Origin: Rhodococcus rhodochrous
GTDB lineage: Bacteria; Actinomycetota; Actinomycetes; Mycobacteriales; Mycobacteriaceae
Reading direction: 5' to 3'
Assembly: GCF_014854695.1 (NCBI RefSeq)
Contig: NZ_CP027557.1
Span: forward strand, 5,000,891 to 5,064,890
DNA: 64,000 nucleotides
Shown here: positions 34,259 through 43,091 of the stretch, piece by piece
Position numbering within the stretch: the first letter of the stretch is position 1
Layout: every line of letters begins with the position of its first letter
The notes under the pieces: model-generated
Told to the model about the DNA's origin: nothing
What the model saw: only the letters and a program-made list of their open reading frames with translations
Database searches by the model: none
Position numbers and translations under genes: made by a program

Positions 34259-34909
34259 ATGAACTTCGCACAGACCCTCCCGCAGTCACCCACCGATGAA
34301 CTCGACGGCCTCGCAGGCCTCTCGTTGCAGCTGATGGAGATGCTCGGAGCACCCGGCGCCGGTCTCGCGGTCGCCGCGGAGAACCTCTTCCCGCCGATCC
34401 CGAGCGAGGTAATCCTTCCCCTCGCCGGCTTCGCGGCCTCCCGCGGGGAGATCTCCCTCGTCTCGGCCGTCGTGTGGACCACCCTCGGCTCCCTCGTCGG
34501 CGCACTGCTGCTCTACCTCGCCGGGCGCGCCTTCGGCCGTCGGCGGATGTATGCCGTGGTCGAGCGACTCCCACTGGTGAACACCTCCGATCTGCGGCGC
34601 GGCGAAGAATGGTTCACCCGGCACGGTGAGAAGTCGGTGCTCCTCGGCCGGATGGTGCCGCTCGTGCGGAGCGTGATCTCGGTCCCCGCAGGGGTGGAGG
34701 CCATGCCCGTCGGCCGCTTCGTCGTCCTGACCGCCCTCGGTAGCGCCCTGTGGAACTCGATCTTCGTACTTGCCGGATACCTCCTCGGTGAGAACTGGGG
34801 AGTCGTCGAACCGTATGCCGATGTGCTGCAGAAACTCGTGATCGTCGCGGTGGTCGCAGCAGTGGCGGTGTTCGTCGTCCGCCGTGTCCGATCGATTCGC
34901 ACCCGTTAG
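34259..34909 (+). CDS. DedA-family membrane protein
   Basis: 216 residues, about five hydrophobic segments. DedA/VTT signatures: ENLFPPIPSEVILPLAGFAA, LLYLAGRAFGRR, FTRHGEKSVLLGRMVPLVRS and SVPAGVEAM. DedA proteins are thought to be lipid-carrier flippases coupled to the proton gradient. Followed after 9 bases by a histidine kinase gene on the same strand. Confidence 0.92.
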   Translation: MNFAQTLPQSPTDELDGLAGLSLQLMEMLGAPGAGLAVAAENLFPPIPSEVILPLAGFAASRGEISLVSAVVWTTLGSLVGALLLYLAGRAFGRRRMYAVVERLPLVNTSDLRRGEEWFTRHGEKSVLLGRMVPLVRSVISVPAGVEAMPVGRFVVLTALGSALWNSIFVLAGYLLGENWGVVEPYADVLQKLVIVAVVAAVAVFVVRRVRSIRTR

Positions 34910-34918
34910 GGTCGGTCC

Positions 34919-36010
34919 GTGATCGATCACCTTCGGCGCTCACTCGGGACCTCGGTCCGCGCCGTCGTCGGGCTCCTGCTCGGGATCGTCACCGCGGTGA
35001 TCGGTGCGGCGGCATCGACCCGCCGTACCACCGACGGACCGGGTCGCGCGGCCGAACGCGACCGCACTCGTCTCGTGCGATGGTTCGACGCCGAGGCGGT
35101 CCGTGATCTCCCGGATCGCGAGCCGACCGGATACTTCCTCGTCCGACTGGCCTACGGTCCGCTCGTCGGCCTCGTCGTCCTGCTCGTCCTGCTCATTGCG
35201 ACCGGCTACGGGGGCTGGGCAGTCGTCCTGCTGGCCGGCGGTCGCATCTCCGTCGCCGACGGTCTCGTCTCACTCCTCGTCGCCGCCGTGATGATCTATC
35301 TCTCCGTCCGGATGGCGATGATCGTGGGCCAATGGGACGTCCGCACAGCCCTGCGGCTGCTCGGCGACGATGCCACGCAGCATCGCCTCCGCGACCTGCA
35401 GCGCACCCGCGCCGACGTCGTCACCGCCATCGACGACGAACGCCGGCGGATCGAACGCGCCCTGCACGACGACGTCCAGCAGCGGGCCGTCGCGCTCGCA
35501 CTCGACGTCGGTCGCGCGCGTCGCACCGCCGAACGCGGCGGCGGAAATCTCGTCGCCGACCTCGACAACGCCGTCGCCCAGGCACAGGCATTGCTCACCG
35601 AACTGCGCGACGTGGCGTGGCGGATCTACCCGGCCGCGCTCGACGAACACGGACTCGCCGCGGCACTGGAAGGGTTGTCCGCGCACACCTTCCTCCCCGT
35701 CGACCTGGATCAGTCGATCGATCCGGAACCACCGCACGATGTCGCGGCAGCCGCGTACTACGTTGCCGCGGAAGGGGTCACGAACGCGACGAAGCACTCC
35801 GGCGCCGACAGCGTGTCGGTGACCGTCGCGGCGGACGATCGCGTCGTCACGGTCACGGTCGTCGACGACGGATGCGGCGGGGCCGAGATGACGGGCTCCG
35901 GGCTGACGGGTCTCGCGCGTCGCGTCGCCGCGCTGGACGGGCAGTTCTCCGTACACAGCCCCCGCGGAGGGCCGACCGTCGTGGAAGCGAGGATCCCGTG
36001 CGCATCGTAA
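34919..36010 (+). CDS. NarL-type sensor histidine kinase
   Basis: 363 residues. Hydrophobic helices near 14-33, 75-95 and 100-117 form the membrane part; no large extracellular sensor is present. The HisKA_3 dimerisation helix holds the phospho-acceptor in ERRRIERALHDDVQQRA (about residues 173-189), and the HATPase domain has AEGVTNATKHSGA (N box), VDDGCGG (G1) and GSGLTGLARRVAAL (G2). GTG start at 34919. Overlaps the response regulator by 13 bases, so the two form a pair. Confidence 0.92.
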   Translation: MIDHLRRSLGTSVRAVVGLLLGIVTAVIGAAASTRRTTDGPGRAAERDRTRLVRWFDAEAVRDLPDREPTGYFLVRLAYGPLVGLVVLLVLLIATGYGGWAVVLLAGGRISVADGLVSLLVAAVMIYLSVRMAMIVGQWDVRTALRLLGDDATQHRLRDLQRTRADVVTAIDDERRRIERALHDDVQQRAVALALDVGRARRTAERGGGNLVADLDNAVAQAQALLTELRDVAWRIYPAALDEHGLAAALEGLSAHTFLPVDLDQSIDPEPPHDVAAAAYYVAAEGVTNATKHSGADSVSVTVAADDRVVTVTVVDDGCGGAEMTGSGLTGLARRVAALDGQFSVHSPRGGPTVVEARIPCAS

Positions 36011-36672
36011 TAGCCGAGGACTCGACGCTTCTTCGCGAGGGCCTGTCGCGGTTGCTCGCGGACGAAGGCCACGAGGTGGTTGCCGGTGTGGGCAACGCCG
36101 TCGAGTTGCACCACGTCGTCGAGCGCGAGGTGCCCGACCTCGTGTTGCTCGACGTGCGTATGCCCCCGACCTACTCGACGGAGGGCATCGACGCGGCGCG
36201 GCGCATCAAGGAGGAGCACCCGCAGGTCGCTGTGCTCGTGCTGTCGCAGTACGTCGAGCACCGGAACGCGACCGGCCTGCTCACGAACGGCTGGGGTGGC
36301 GTGGGCTATCTGCTCAAGGATCGCGTGTCGGACGTGGGGGCGTTCCTCACCGATCTGGAACGTGTGGCCGCGGGCGGGACGGCCTTCGATCCCGAGGTGG
36401 TGCGGCAACTGTTCGCGAACACCCGCCGCACCGACCCCATCGCCGCCCTCACCGAACGCGAGCGCGAGGTGCTCGAGGCCCTCGCGCAGGGTTTGACGAA
36501 CACCGGCATCGCCGATCGTCTGACCATGTCGGTCAGCGCCGTCGAGAAGCACGTCAATTCGATCTTCGTGAAGCTCGATCTGCCGCGCGAGGCCGACCGT
36601 AGTCGGCGGGTACGGGCGGTGCTCCTCTATCTCGAGAGCACGGGCGCGCCGAGCTCGCGGGACGACCGCTGA
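35998..36672 (+). CDS. NarL/LuxR-type response regulator
   Basis: 224 residues. Receiver domain: acidic pocket AEDS at residues 6-9, phospho-acceptor Asp52 in LLDVRMPP, switch region and LLKDRVSD lysine. DNA-binding LuxR domain: LTEREREVLEALAQGLTNTG then VSAVEKHVNSIFVKL. GTG start at 35998 lies inside the kinase gene end, giving translational coupling. Confidence 0.93.
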   Translation: MRIVIAEDSTLLREGLSRLLADEGHEVVAGVGNAVELHHVVEREVPDLVLLDVRMPPTYSTEGIDAARRIKEEHPQVAVLVLSQYVEHRNATGLLTNGWGGVGYLLKDRVSDVGAFLTDLERVAAGGTAFDPEVVRQLFANTRRTDPIAALTEREREVLEALAQGLTNTGIADRLTMSVSAVEKHVNSIFVKLDLPREADRSRRVRAVLLYLESTGAPSSRDDR

Positions 36673-36685
36673 CGCCCCGTGCGGA

Positions 36686-37090
36686 TCAGAAGAGCGGATA
36701 CACGAAGTGCCCGACGCCTCCGCCGGGTGCACTCGACCCCGTCACGTTGGGCAGGTTCGCGGGCAGACGCTGAAGCTTGTGTGGACGGCCTTCGAGGTCG
36801 GCCTGCCAGCAATCGGTCGTCACGCCGTGGAAGCCCTGGCACACGATGCGGGTGTTCGTGCCGAAGGGCGAGGTGAGCCGCGGCTCGTTCACCAGCGGGT
36901 TCCAGTAGGCGAGTTCGTCCGGCGTGAGCCAGTTGGCGGGGTCCACATCCGACACGGAGATCGGGCTGTTCGGTTGCTGGACCGGCCACTCGTCCTGCGC
37001 CGCCGCGATGCCGGCGCCGCTGAGGACGATCCCTCCTGTCACTGCGGCGACCGCTCCGGCTCGCAGTACCCGTCGAAATCCGTTCGCCAT
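36686..37090 (-). CDS. Small secreted protein, unknown function
   Basis: 134 residues. Sec signal peptide: basic MANGFRRVLRAG, hydrophobic AVAAVTGGIVLSGAGIAA, and likely cleavage after AAA before QDEWPVQ. The mature part of about 100 residues has two cysteines (IVCQGF and TDCWQ) that may form a disulphide, as in many small secreted actinobacterial proteins. Start ATG 37090 with GAGGGGAACG upstream. Convergent with the response regulator gene, 13 bases apart, with no clear terminator between. Confidence 0.8.
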   Translation of the reverse strand: MANGFRRVLRAGAVAAVTGGIVLSGAGIAAAQDEWPVQQPNSPISVSDVDPANWLTPDELAYWNPLVNEPRLTSPFGTNTRIVCQGFHGVTTDCWQADLEGRPHKLQRLPANLPNVTGSSAPGGGVGHFVYPLF

Positions 37091-37170
37091 CGTTCCCCTC
37101 CACCCCGTGTCTCGAGGACCCGTGCCTCCCGGACATCGAAACACGGACCACGCGGTCCGGATATGGGAAT

Positions 37171-37211
37171 GCCGGAATTGTCGGCCCCCGACGGGTTCCG
37201 ACAATTCCGGC
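37171..37211 (-). terminator. Stem-loop downstream of the MHS transporter
   Basis: GCCGGAATTGTCGG (37171-37184) pairs perfectly with 37198-37211 across a 13-base loop. It lies 13 bases past the transporter stop and ends the five-gene operon. Confidence 0.75.
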
Positions 37212-37223
37212 TGCACCACAGGA

Positions 37224-38555
37224 CTAGTCGGTGCGGAGTTCGATGCCCTTCGTCTCCTCGATGAAGAAGACCGCACCGAGGGTGAGCAGCGCACAGAACA
37301 CGAAGTACCCCGCCGGTGCCAGCGAGTTCCCGGTGATGTCGATCAGCCACGTCGCGATGAACGGTGCGGTGCCACCGAGGCACATGTTCGTCACGTTGTT
37401 CCCGAGAGCGATACCGCTGTATCGCACGGACGCCTTGAGCATCTCGACATAGGTGACGAAGGAGGCACCGTTGACCACCGACACGCAGATGAACAGCACG
37501 GACTGGCCGACGACGGCCTGCCAGACGGTGCCGCCGGACATCAGCATGAACATCGGAACACCGACGATCGCGGATGCAGCACTACCGGCGAACAGCACCG
37601 GCTTGCGCCCGTACTTGTCGGCGAGATAACCGGCGATGGGCAGCGTGATCACACCGAGTACGAGAGCGAGGCAGGTCGACAGGAACGCGACGGAGGACGA
37701 CAGCCCACCCGTGGTCTGGAGGTAGGTCGCGGCATACACGGAGGCGATGTAGTAGCCACCGATGATGAGCGCACCGAGCAGGATGATCTTGACGACGCTT
37801 CCGCCCGACGTCTTCAGCAGCTCCGCGATGGGCAGCTTCTTCGTCTCACCCTTTTCCTCGAGTTCCTCGAACTGCGGGGTGTCCTCGAGATGGTTACGGA
37901 TCCAGATGCCGACGACACCGATGACCACGCTGAGCAGGAACGGGATGCGCCATGCCCATTCGAGGATCTGCTCCTCCGAGAAGGTGGACGTGATGCCGAG
38001 CGCAACGAGAGACGCCACCAACGACCCCAGGTAGGTACCCGAGTTGACCATGGACGTCTGCGTCGCGCGCCAGCGTGCCGGTGCGGATTCGGAGACGAAT
38101 GCGTTTGCGCCGCCGAGTTCACCGCCGGCCGCGAAGCCCTGCAGGCAGCGGGCGAGCACGAGCAGAACCGTCGCCCACACGCCCAGAGTGGCGTAGGTGG
38201 GCATCAGTCCCATGGCCGCGGTCGCCACGACCATGAGCAGGATCGTCCACGACAGTGCGTTCTTCCGGCCGTACTTGTCACCGATGTGCCCGAAGAAGAT
38301 GCCGCCGGGCACCCGGAGGAAGAACGCCACGGCAAAGGCCGCAAACGTTCCCAGCAGAGCAGCTGTCTCGTCTTCGGAGACGAAAAACAGGGTGGCGACC
38401 ATCGTCGCCATGTAGCCGTAGATACCGAAGTCGTAGTACTCGACAATGGTGCCCACGACGGCAGCACGAATGACCTTCGTCGTCGACTGCTTCGGCTGCG
38501 GAGTGCCGACCTGGGGTGGACTCACTGCGGGGGATACCGCGTCCGATCCGAGCAT
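37224..38555 (-). CDS. MHS-family MFS transporter (ProP/shikimate-type)
   Basis: 443 residues, twelve predicted helices. Metabolite:H+ symporter signatures are VVGTIVEYYDFGIYGYMA, HIGDKYGRKNALSW, CLQGFAAGGELGGANAFVSE and AGYLADKYGRKPVL. It imports a small organic acid or zwitterion with protons. Start ATG 38555 with AAAAGGA upstream. Last gene of the operon SnoaL - SDR - SDR - flavoprotein - transporter, 35 bases after the flavoprotein stop, so it likely imports the substrate of that set. Confidence 0.92.
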   Translation of the reverse strand: MLGSDAVSPAVSPPQVGTPQPKQSTTKVIRAAVVGTIVEYYDFGIYGYMATMVATLFFVSEDETAALLGTFAAFAVAFFLRVPGGIFFGHIGDKYGRKNALSWTILLMVVATAAMGLMPTYATLGVWATVLLVLARCLQGFAAGGELGGANAFVSESAPARWRATQTSMVNSGTYLGSLVASLVALGITSTFSEEQILEWAWRIPFLLSVVIGVVGIWIRNHLEDTPQFEELEEKGETKKLPIAELLKTSGGSVVKIILLGALIIGGYYIASVYAATYLQTTGGLSSSVAFLSTCLALVLGVITLPIAGYLADKYGRKPVLFAGSAASAIVGVPMFMLMSGGTVWQAVVGQSVLFICVSVVNGASFVTYVEMLKASVRYSGIALGNNVTNMCLGGTAPFIATWLIDITGNSLAPAGYFVFCALLTLGAVFFIEETKGIELRTD

Positions 38556-38590
38556 GTTCGTGTCCTTTTCGAATGTGAGTGGAGGAGGCG

Positions 38591-40051
38591 CTACCCGCCG
38601 GCAACGCCGAGTGCGGTGCGTGGAGCGGCGCCGGATGCAGCCGACCGGGCCGCGTTGAGGCCTGCGATGCGGCCCATGGTCAATGCGTTGGCGACGGCGT
38701 TGCCGCCGCCCACATAGCGGAGGCCGAGAATGCCGGCGCCTGCTTCTCCGGCCGCGTACAGGCCGGGTACGACGTTCCCGATGGTGTCGAGAACTTCCGC
38801 ATTCGGGTTGATCTCGAGCCCGGCGTGGGTGCAGACCAGTTCGGCGGGCAGCATACGTGCCGCGTAGAACGGTCCCTCCGCGATGGGGTCGGGGTTCGAG
38901 GTCGATCCCTTGTTGGCGAGGGTGCGGTGCCGCAGGAAGTCGGGATCGATCCCGTTGGGCAGCTGGGTGTTCCAACGATCGATCGTGGTGACCAACGCAT
39001 CGACCGGTACGCCGATGAGGTCGGCGAGTTCGGGGAGGCTGTCGGCACGCAGGGTACGACCGGCGTCGGCTCCCTCTGCGATCCGGTCGGCGTCCCAGTC
39101 GGTGTAACCGGCGGGCAGCCCGGTGCGTGCCTTCTCGTCGAAGATCGCCCACACCGGCCCGTCCTGACGATCCATGAGACCACCGGAGACCGCGTACGAG
39201 GCGTCCTCGTCCATGAACCGCCGACCGGACTTGTTCACATAGACCCGCGACTTGGGCGGGAAGCCTGCCTGCCAGTGGTGGTAACGCTGGAAGTGGGCGG
39301 TGGGCATGGTCAGCCCCCAGCCCTTGCCGGCGATGGCCGAGTCGACCTGTTCGCCGAAGCGGAAGTGGTCGCCACGGCTCCCCGGGGCGGCAACGACGAA
39401 GAGCGACTCGCCTGCTCCGAGCGGATACGGGTAGTACTGCTCGAGCAGGTCGCGGTTCTGCGCGAAGCCACCGGACGCGACCACTACGGCATGGGCACGG
39501 ACCTCGATGTCATCGGCGACGACACCGACCACACGTCCGTCCTCGACGAGCAGTCGCTGGACCCGGGTGCCGAGCACGGCTTCCACACCGTGTACGCGAC
39601 GTGCACGGTCGAGGGTCTGCACGAGTCCGTAGCCCTGGTCCTTCGGCACGTGCCCGCGCCACACGTCTTCGACGCCGGCCTGGCACAGACCGGGCATGTG
39701 CGCGTTCGACGATTCCCGGGCGGGGATCTCCACACCGAGACCGATCAGCCACTCGAGGGTGGGACCCGCATTCTCGCAGAATGCACGGACCAACCCGGGT
39801 GTGAGTACCCAGTGGTTCAGATCCATGTAGTGCTGGAAGAACTTCTCGGCGGAGTCCTCGATACCGAGTCCGCGCTGCACACTGGTGCCTGCCGCGGTGA
39901 ACAGTCCCGCGGAGAGTTGCGTCGACCCACCCAGTTCGGTTTCGGATTCGAACAGCAGGACGCTCGCGCCGGATTCGGCAGCGGACACTGCGGCCGCGAG
40001 ACCGGCACCGCCACCACCGATCACCACGACGTCGATGATGTCGTCGTTCAT
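38591..40051 (-). CDS. FAD-dependent oxidoreductase, fumarate-reductase/succinate-dehydrogenase flavoprotein type
   Basis: 486 residues. Dinucleotide motif [21 protein letters not shown] (residues about 7-27, quoted in part [10 protein letters not shown]), [11 protein letters not shown] near 42-52, and [21 protein letters not shown] near the C-terminus, which closes the FAD site. Family members reduce or dehydrogenate a C-C bond next to a carbonyl. Start ATG 40051 overlaps the SDR stop (ATGA). Partner SDRs suggest redox of a cyclic or keto acid; substrate unknown. Confidence 0.88.
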   Translation of the reverse strand: MNDDIIDVVVIGGGGAGLAAAVSAAESGASVLLFESETELGGSTQLSAGLFTAAGTSVQRGLGIEDSAEKFFQHYMDLNHWVLTPGLVRAFCENAGPTLEWLIGLGVEIPARESSNAHMPGLCQAGVEDVWRGHVPKDQGYGLVQTLDRARRVHGVEAVLGTRVQRLLVEDGRVVGVVADDIEVRAHAVVVASGGFAQNRDLLEQYYPYPLGAGESLFVVAAPGSRGDHFRFGEQVDSAIAGKGWGLTMPTAHFQRYHHWQAGFPPKSRVYVNKSGRRFMDEDASYAVSGGLMDRQDGPVWAIFDEKARTGLPAGYTDWDADRIAEGADAGRTLRADSLPELADLIGVPVDALVTTIDRWNTQLPNGIDPDFLRHRTLANKGSTSNPDPIAEGPFYAARMLPAELVCTHAGLEINPNAEVLDTIGNVVPGLYAAGEAGAGILGLRYVGGGNAVANALTMGRIAGLNAARSAASGAAPRTALGVAGG

Positions 40052-40845
40052 GAGAGTTGATCTCCCGTCTCCGCGATGATGCGGTGATAGAGGCCGTTGG
40101 ACGTCATGCCGCCGTCGACGGTCACTTCGCTGCCGGTCATGTAGCTCGAACGATCCGACAGCAGGAAGAGCACAGCGTCGGTGATCTCGTCGACGGTGGC
40201 CATCCGGCCGGCCGGAACGCTGTTCAATGCGGCACCGACGAATGCGTCGGCGCCACCGAGCAGGGCCGTGCCCACGAGGCCGGGGTGAACCGAATTGACG
40301 CGGATACCCCAGCGCGCGAAGTTCCCTGCCGCCGACTTGGACAGGCCCCGCAGGCCCCACTTGCTCGACGAATAGGCCGGAGAGAAGTAGCCGATCTGCC
40401 CCGAGATCGATGAGATGTTGACGATCGAGCCGCCACCGCTGTCGCGCATGAGCGGAGCCACCGCCTTCATCCCGTAGAACGGGCCGAACAGGTTGATCCG
40501 CATGGTCTTCTCCCAGACGTCGTCCGGGGTGTCCATGAATTCGAGACGTCGAGAGATGCCGGCGTTGTTGACGAGTCCGCCGAGCTCACCTCGCTGGGAA
40601 CGAATCTCGTCGACGACTCGCTGCCATGCCGCGGCGTCGGACACGTCGAGCGTGTGCGCCGATGCGGAACCACCGGCCGCCTCGATCTGTTCGACGACCT
40701 CGGACGGGTCGTGGATATCCGCAAGGCACACATGCGTTCCCCGCGCAGCGAGCACGCGGGCATGGTTGGCACCCATTCCCCCGGCCGCGCCCGTGACGAG
40801 TACGACCGAGGGGTACGACACGGATTCGACGACGCTGTCAGACAT
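40048..40845 (-). CDS. Short-chain dehydrogenase/reductase
   Basis: 265 residues. Cofactor motif [21 protein letters not shown], catalytic Ser in NISSISGQ, and YSSSK (Tyr-x3-Lys). DIHD after the second strand suggests NAD(H) preference. Oxidises or reduces a hydroxyl/keto group. Start ATG 40845 lies within the end of the next SDR gene (8-base overlap). Confidence 0.9.
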   Translation of the reverse strand: MSDSVVESVSYPSVVLVTGAAGGMGANHARVLAARGTHVCLADIHDPSEVVEQIEAAGGSASAHTLDVSDAAAWQRVVDEIRSQRGELGGLVNNAGISRRLEFMDTPDDVWEKTMRINLFGPFYGMKAVAPLMRDSGGGSIVNISSISGQIGYFSPAYSSSKWGLRGLSKSAAGNFARWGIRVNSVHPGLVGTALLGGADAFVGAALNSVPAGRMATVDEITDAVLFLLSDRSSYMTGSEVTVDGGMTSNGLYHRIIAETGDQLS

Positions 40846-41668
40846 GACGGGATCCACCGTCGACGGCGATCGAATGTCCGGTGACGTAGCGGGCGCTGTC
40901 GGAGAGCAGGAACAGCAACGGTCCGAAGACCTCTTCGGGGGCACCGAGCCGGTGCAGCGGGACGACGTCGAGCGCGTGCTTCAGTGCGGCCGGGTCCTCC
41001 TGGACCCACCGGGTCATCTCGGTGTCGATGTAACCCGGAGCGATCGAGTTGACGCGGATTCCCTTGTCGCCGAACTCGACTGCCAGCGATTCGGTCAGAT
41101 GGGCTACGGCGGCCTTGGAGGCGCAGTACGCACCGCGACCCTTGCGTACACGCAGCGCCGAGACCGACGACATGTTCACGATCGCGCTACCGGGCTCCAT
41201 GTGCCGCGCCGCGGCCTGCGAACCGAAGAGCACGCCTTCGACGTTGACGTCCAGGGTCGCCGCGATCTGGTCCTTCGAGATCTCCTCGGCGAGGGCGAAC
41301 GGGAAGATGCCGGCGTTGTTGATCCAGAAGTCGATGCGACCGAACTCCTGCAGCGCGACCTGCGCGAGCGCCTCGTGCTCCGCCGGATCGGTCACGTCGA
41401 CACGTGCTCCGATCATCGTGCCGGGTGTCTCGACGAGGGCTTCGACGGCGAGATCGGTGTTGATCTGCTCCGCGGTCTCCTTCATCTGCACGTCGTTGAT
41501 GTCGCCGCCGACCACGTGCACGCCGCGCGTGGCCAGACCGCGCGCGAACTGGGCACCCATGCCGCGGGCCGCGCCGGTGACGACGGCAACCTTGCCGGCC
41601 ATCTCCGGGTAGAGGGCGACGATCTGGGTGGTGACGGTACGGCCCGGGTTCTGGGCGTCGACGGTCAT
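40838..41668 (-). CDS. Short-chain dehydrogenase/reductase
   Basis: 276 residues. [29 protein letters not shown] and YCASK motifs are intact; GGDINDVQ after strand two points to NAD(H). Similar in layout to the neighbouring SDR but divergent in sequence, so they probably act on successive intermediates. Starts 48 bases after the SnoaL-like gene stop. Confidence 0.9.
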   Translation of the reverse strand: MTVDAQNPGRTVTTQIVALYPEMAGKVAVVTGAARGMGAQFARGLATRGVHVVGGDINDVQMKETAEQINTDLAVEALVETPGTMIGARVDVTDPAEHEALAQVALQEFGRIDFWINNAGIFPFALAEEISKDQIAATLDVNVEGVLFGSQAAARHMEPGSAIVNMSSVSALRVRKGRGAYCASKAAVAHLTESLAVEFGDKGIRVNSIAPGYIDTEMTRWVQEDPAALKHALDVVPLHRLGAPEEVFGPLLFLLSDSARYVTGHSIAVDGGSRHV

Positions 41669-41716
41669 GGGTGATTCCTCCGAAAATGTGGAACGAATAG
41701 GAAAGAGATGCGACGG

Positions 41717-42145
41717 TCAGCTGTCGTCGCGGGAGACGACGCGGCGGGCTATGCGCCATTCGCCGCCGGTGCGCACGACGCGGTCGTCGATGGTGGTGAA
41801 CCGGACGAGCCTGGATTCGCCGCCACGAACGGTGGCCACGATCTGCAGATAGGCCCGCACACGAAGGGTGTCGTCGTCGACGCGGTAGGTGGCCAGATTC
41901 GTGACGACGTGCCGGTGCACTTCCCCTGCAGCCTGCGCGCCGGCGTGGAAACGCTCGGCGAAAGCCGCGAGGTCGTCGGTTCCTGCCACGGGGGCGGGGT
42001 AGCTGGGCGAGCAGAACTTGCCCTCGGCGGTGAACGTCTCGGCCCACTCGCGCGCAGACCCCTCGTCGATGAGGTGGCTCTGCCGGCCGTAGAGCTGGTG
42101 GATGTGGGCGAGAACCGCCGCGTCCACGTAGTCGGTCCGTGTCAT
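41717..42145 (-). CDS. SnoaL/NTF2-like protein
   Basis: 142 residues, alpha+beta cone fold: IHQLYGRQSHLIDEGSAREW, FTAEGKFCSPSYP, HRHVVTNLATYRVDD, GGEWRIARRVVSRDD. Relatives include polyketide cyclases, dehydratases and ring-hydroxylating dioxygenase small subunits. First gene of the operon, divergent from an IclR regulator whose operator lies 23 bases upstream. A dehydratase or isomerase role is plausible; none can be assigned. Confidence 0.85.
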   Translation of the reverse strand: MTRTDYVDAAVLAHIHQLYGRQSHLIDEGSAREWAETFTAEGKFCSPSYPAPVAGTDDLAAFAERFHAGAQAAGEVHRHVVTNLATYRVDDDTLRVRAYLQIVATVRGGESRLVRFTTIDDRVVRTGGEWRIARRVVSRDDS

Positions 42146-42167
42146 GTCGTACGAAAACCATCCGTGT

Positions 42168-42194
42168 GTGCGATAATCGCACTCAGTGTGCGAT
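42168..42194. promoter_or_regulatory. IclR operator with three GTGCGAT half-sites
   Basis: Perfect dyad GTGCGAT-A-ATCGCAC at 42168-42182, then another GTGCGAT at 42188-42194, exactly 20 bases (two helical turns) after the first. It lies between the SnoaL operon and the iclR start. Confidence 0.65.
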
Positions 42195-42249
42195 TAACGG
42201 AAATGTTAGGTGTTACAGTTCACAGACGTCAAGGGAGGTAACGGGGGTC

Positions 42250-42984
42250 ATGACACAAATGCGGGATGTACCTGCACAAACGGGGGATCTGGATCTGCCG
42301 CGGATCGAGCCGGATGCTGGCATGTCCAAGACGCTCCACAACGGTCTCGAGATCCTGGAACTGCTCGCGCAGAACCCTCACGGCCTGTCGGTCAGCGAGA
42401 TCGCCGAGAGCCTCGACGTACACCGCACGGTCGCCCACCGACTCGTCCGGACACTCGAGGCGCACCGACTGTGCCGCCGCGACGACCACAAGCGCATCTC
42501 GCTGGGCACCGGCCTGGTGACACTGGCCGAATCCGTCGAGCAGGACCTACGAACTCTGGCCCGCCCGATCCTCGAGGACCTCGCCGACAGCGTCGAGGCC
42601 ACCGCCCACCTCGTCGTCCGCGAGTCCGACACCATGGTGCGCGCGATCATGGTGATCGAACCCCGTCGCTCCGATGTCCACATCGCCTTCCGCCCGGGCC
42701 AGGTCCATCCGCTGGATCGAGGCTCGGCCGGTCTGGCGATCCTCGGATCCATGCCGTCACGCCCCGACGAACGCCCGGAAGTGACCCGAGCGCGGCAGAC
42801 GGGCTATGCGGTCTCTGCCGGCGAGGTCGTATCGACCACCATCGGAATCTCGGCAGCGGTGCCGACCCGTCCCGGGAGCACCCAGGCGGCGATAGGCGTC
42901 TCGGTCTTCGACGCCACCGACGAAACCCGCCTCGCGGCGGCCGTTCTCTCTGCGGCGTCGACCCTCGGCGACTTGCTCCGGTGA
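42250..42984 (+). CDS. IclR-family transcriptional regulator
   Basis: 244 residues. HTH: GLSVSEIAESLDVHRTVAHR near residues 48-67; effector domain with ATAHLVVRESDTMV, PLDRGSAGLAIL and RQTGYAVSAGEV. ATG 42250 has GGGAGGT about 10 bases upstream. Divergent from the SnoaL - SDR - SDR - flavoprotein - MHS operon, which it probably controls through the site at 42168. Confidence 0.9.
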   Translation: MTQMRDVPAQTGDLDLPRIEPDAGMSKTLHNGLEILELLAQNPHGLSVSEIAESLDVHRTVAHRLVRTLEAHRLCRRDDHKRISLGTGLVTLAESVEQDLRTLARPILEDLADSVEATAHLVVRESDTMVRAIMVIEPRRSDVHIAFRPGQVHPLDRGSAGLAILGSMPSRPDERPEVTRARQTGYAVSAGEVVSTTIGISAAVPTRPGSTQAAIGVSVFDATDETRLAAAVLSAASTLGDLLR

Positions 42985-43065
42985 TCGATGGCGAGTGACG
43001 ACCTCGGAGTGCCGGATCACGCCGGCCCGCTCCGCGTGTACTCGAGCACTCGAGACCTCCGACAG

Positions 43066-43081
43066 CACACACCTGTGTGCA
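43066..43081. promoter_or_regulatory. Perfect 16-bp palindrome before the YhgE/Pip gene
   Basis: GCACACA-CC-TGTGTGC ends 10 bases before the GTG start at 43092. Position and symmetry suggest a repressor site; the regulator is not in evidence. Confidence 0.4.
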
Positions 43082-43091
43082 CAATCGATAG

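Noticed and set aside
38591..40051. 3-ketosteroid delta-1-dehydrogenase
   Set aside because: General flavoprotein fold is shared, but length and motifs fit the fumarate-reductase type and no other steroid genes adjoin.
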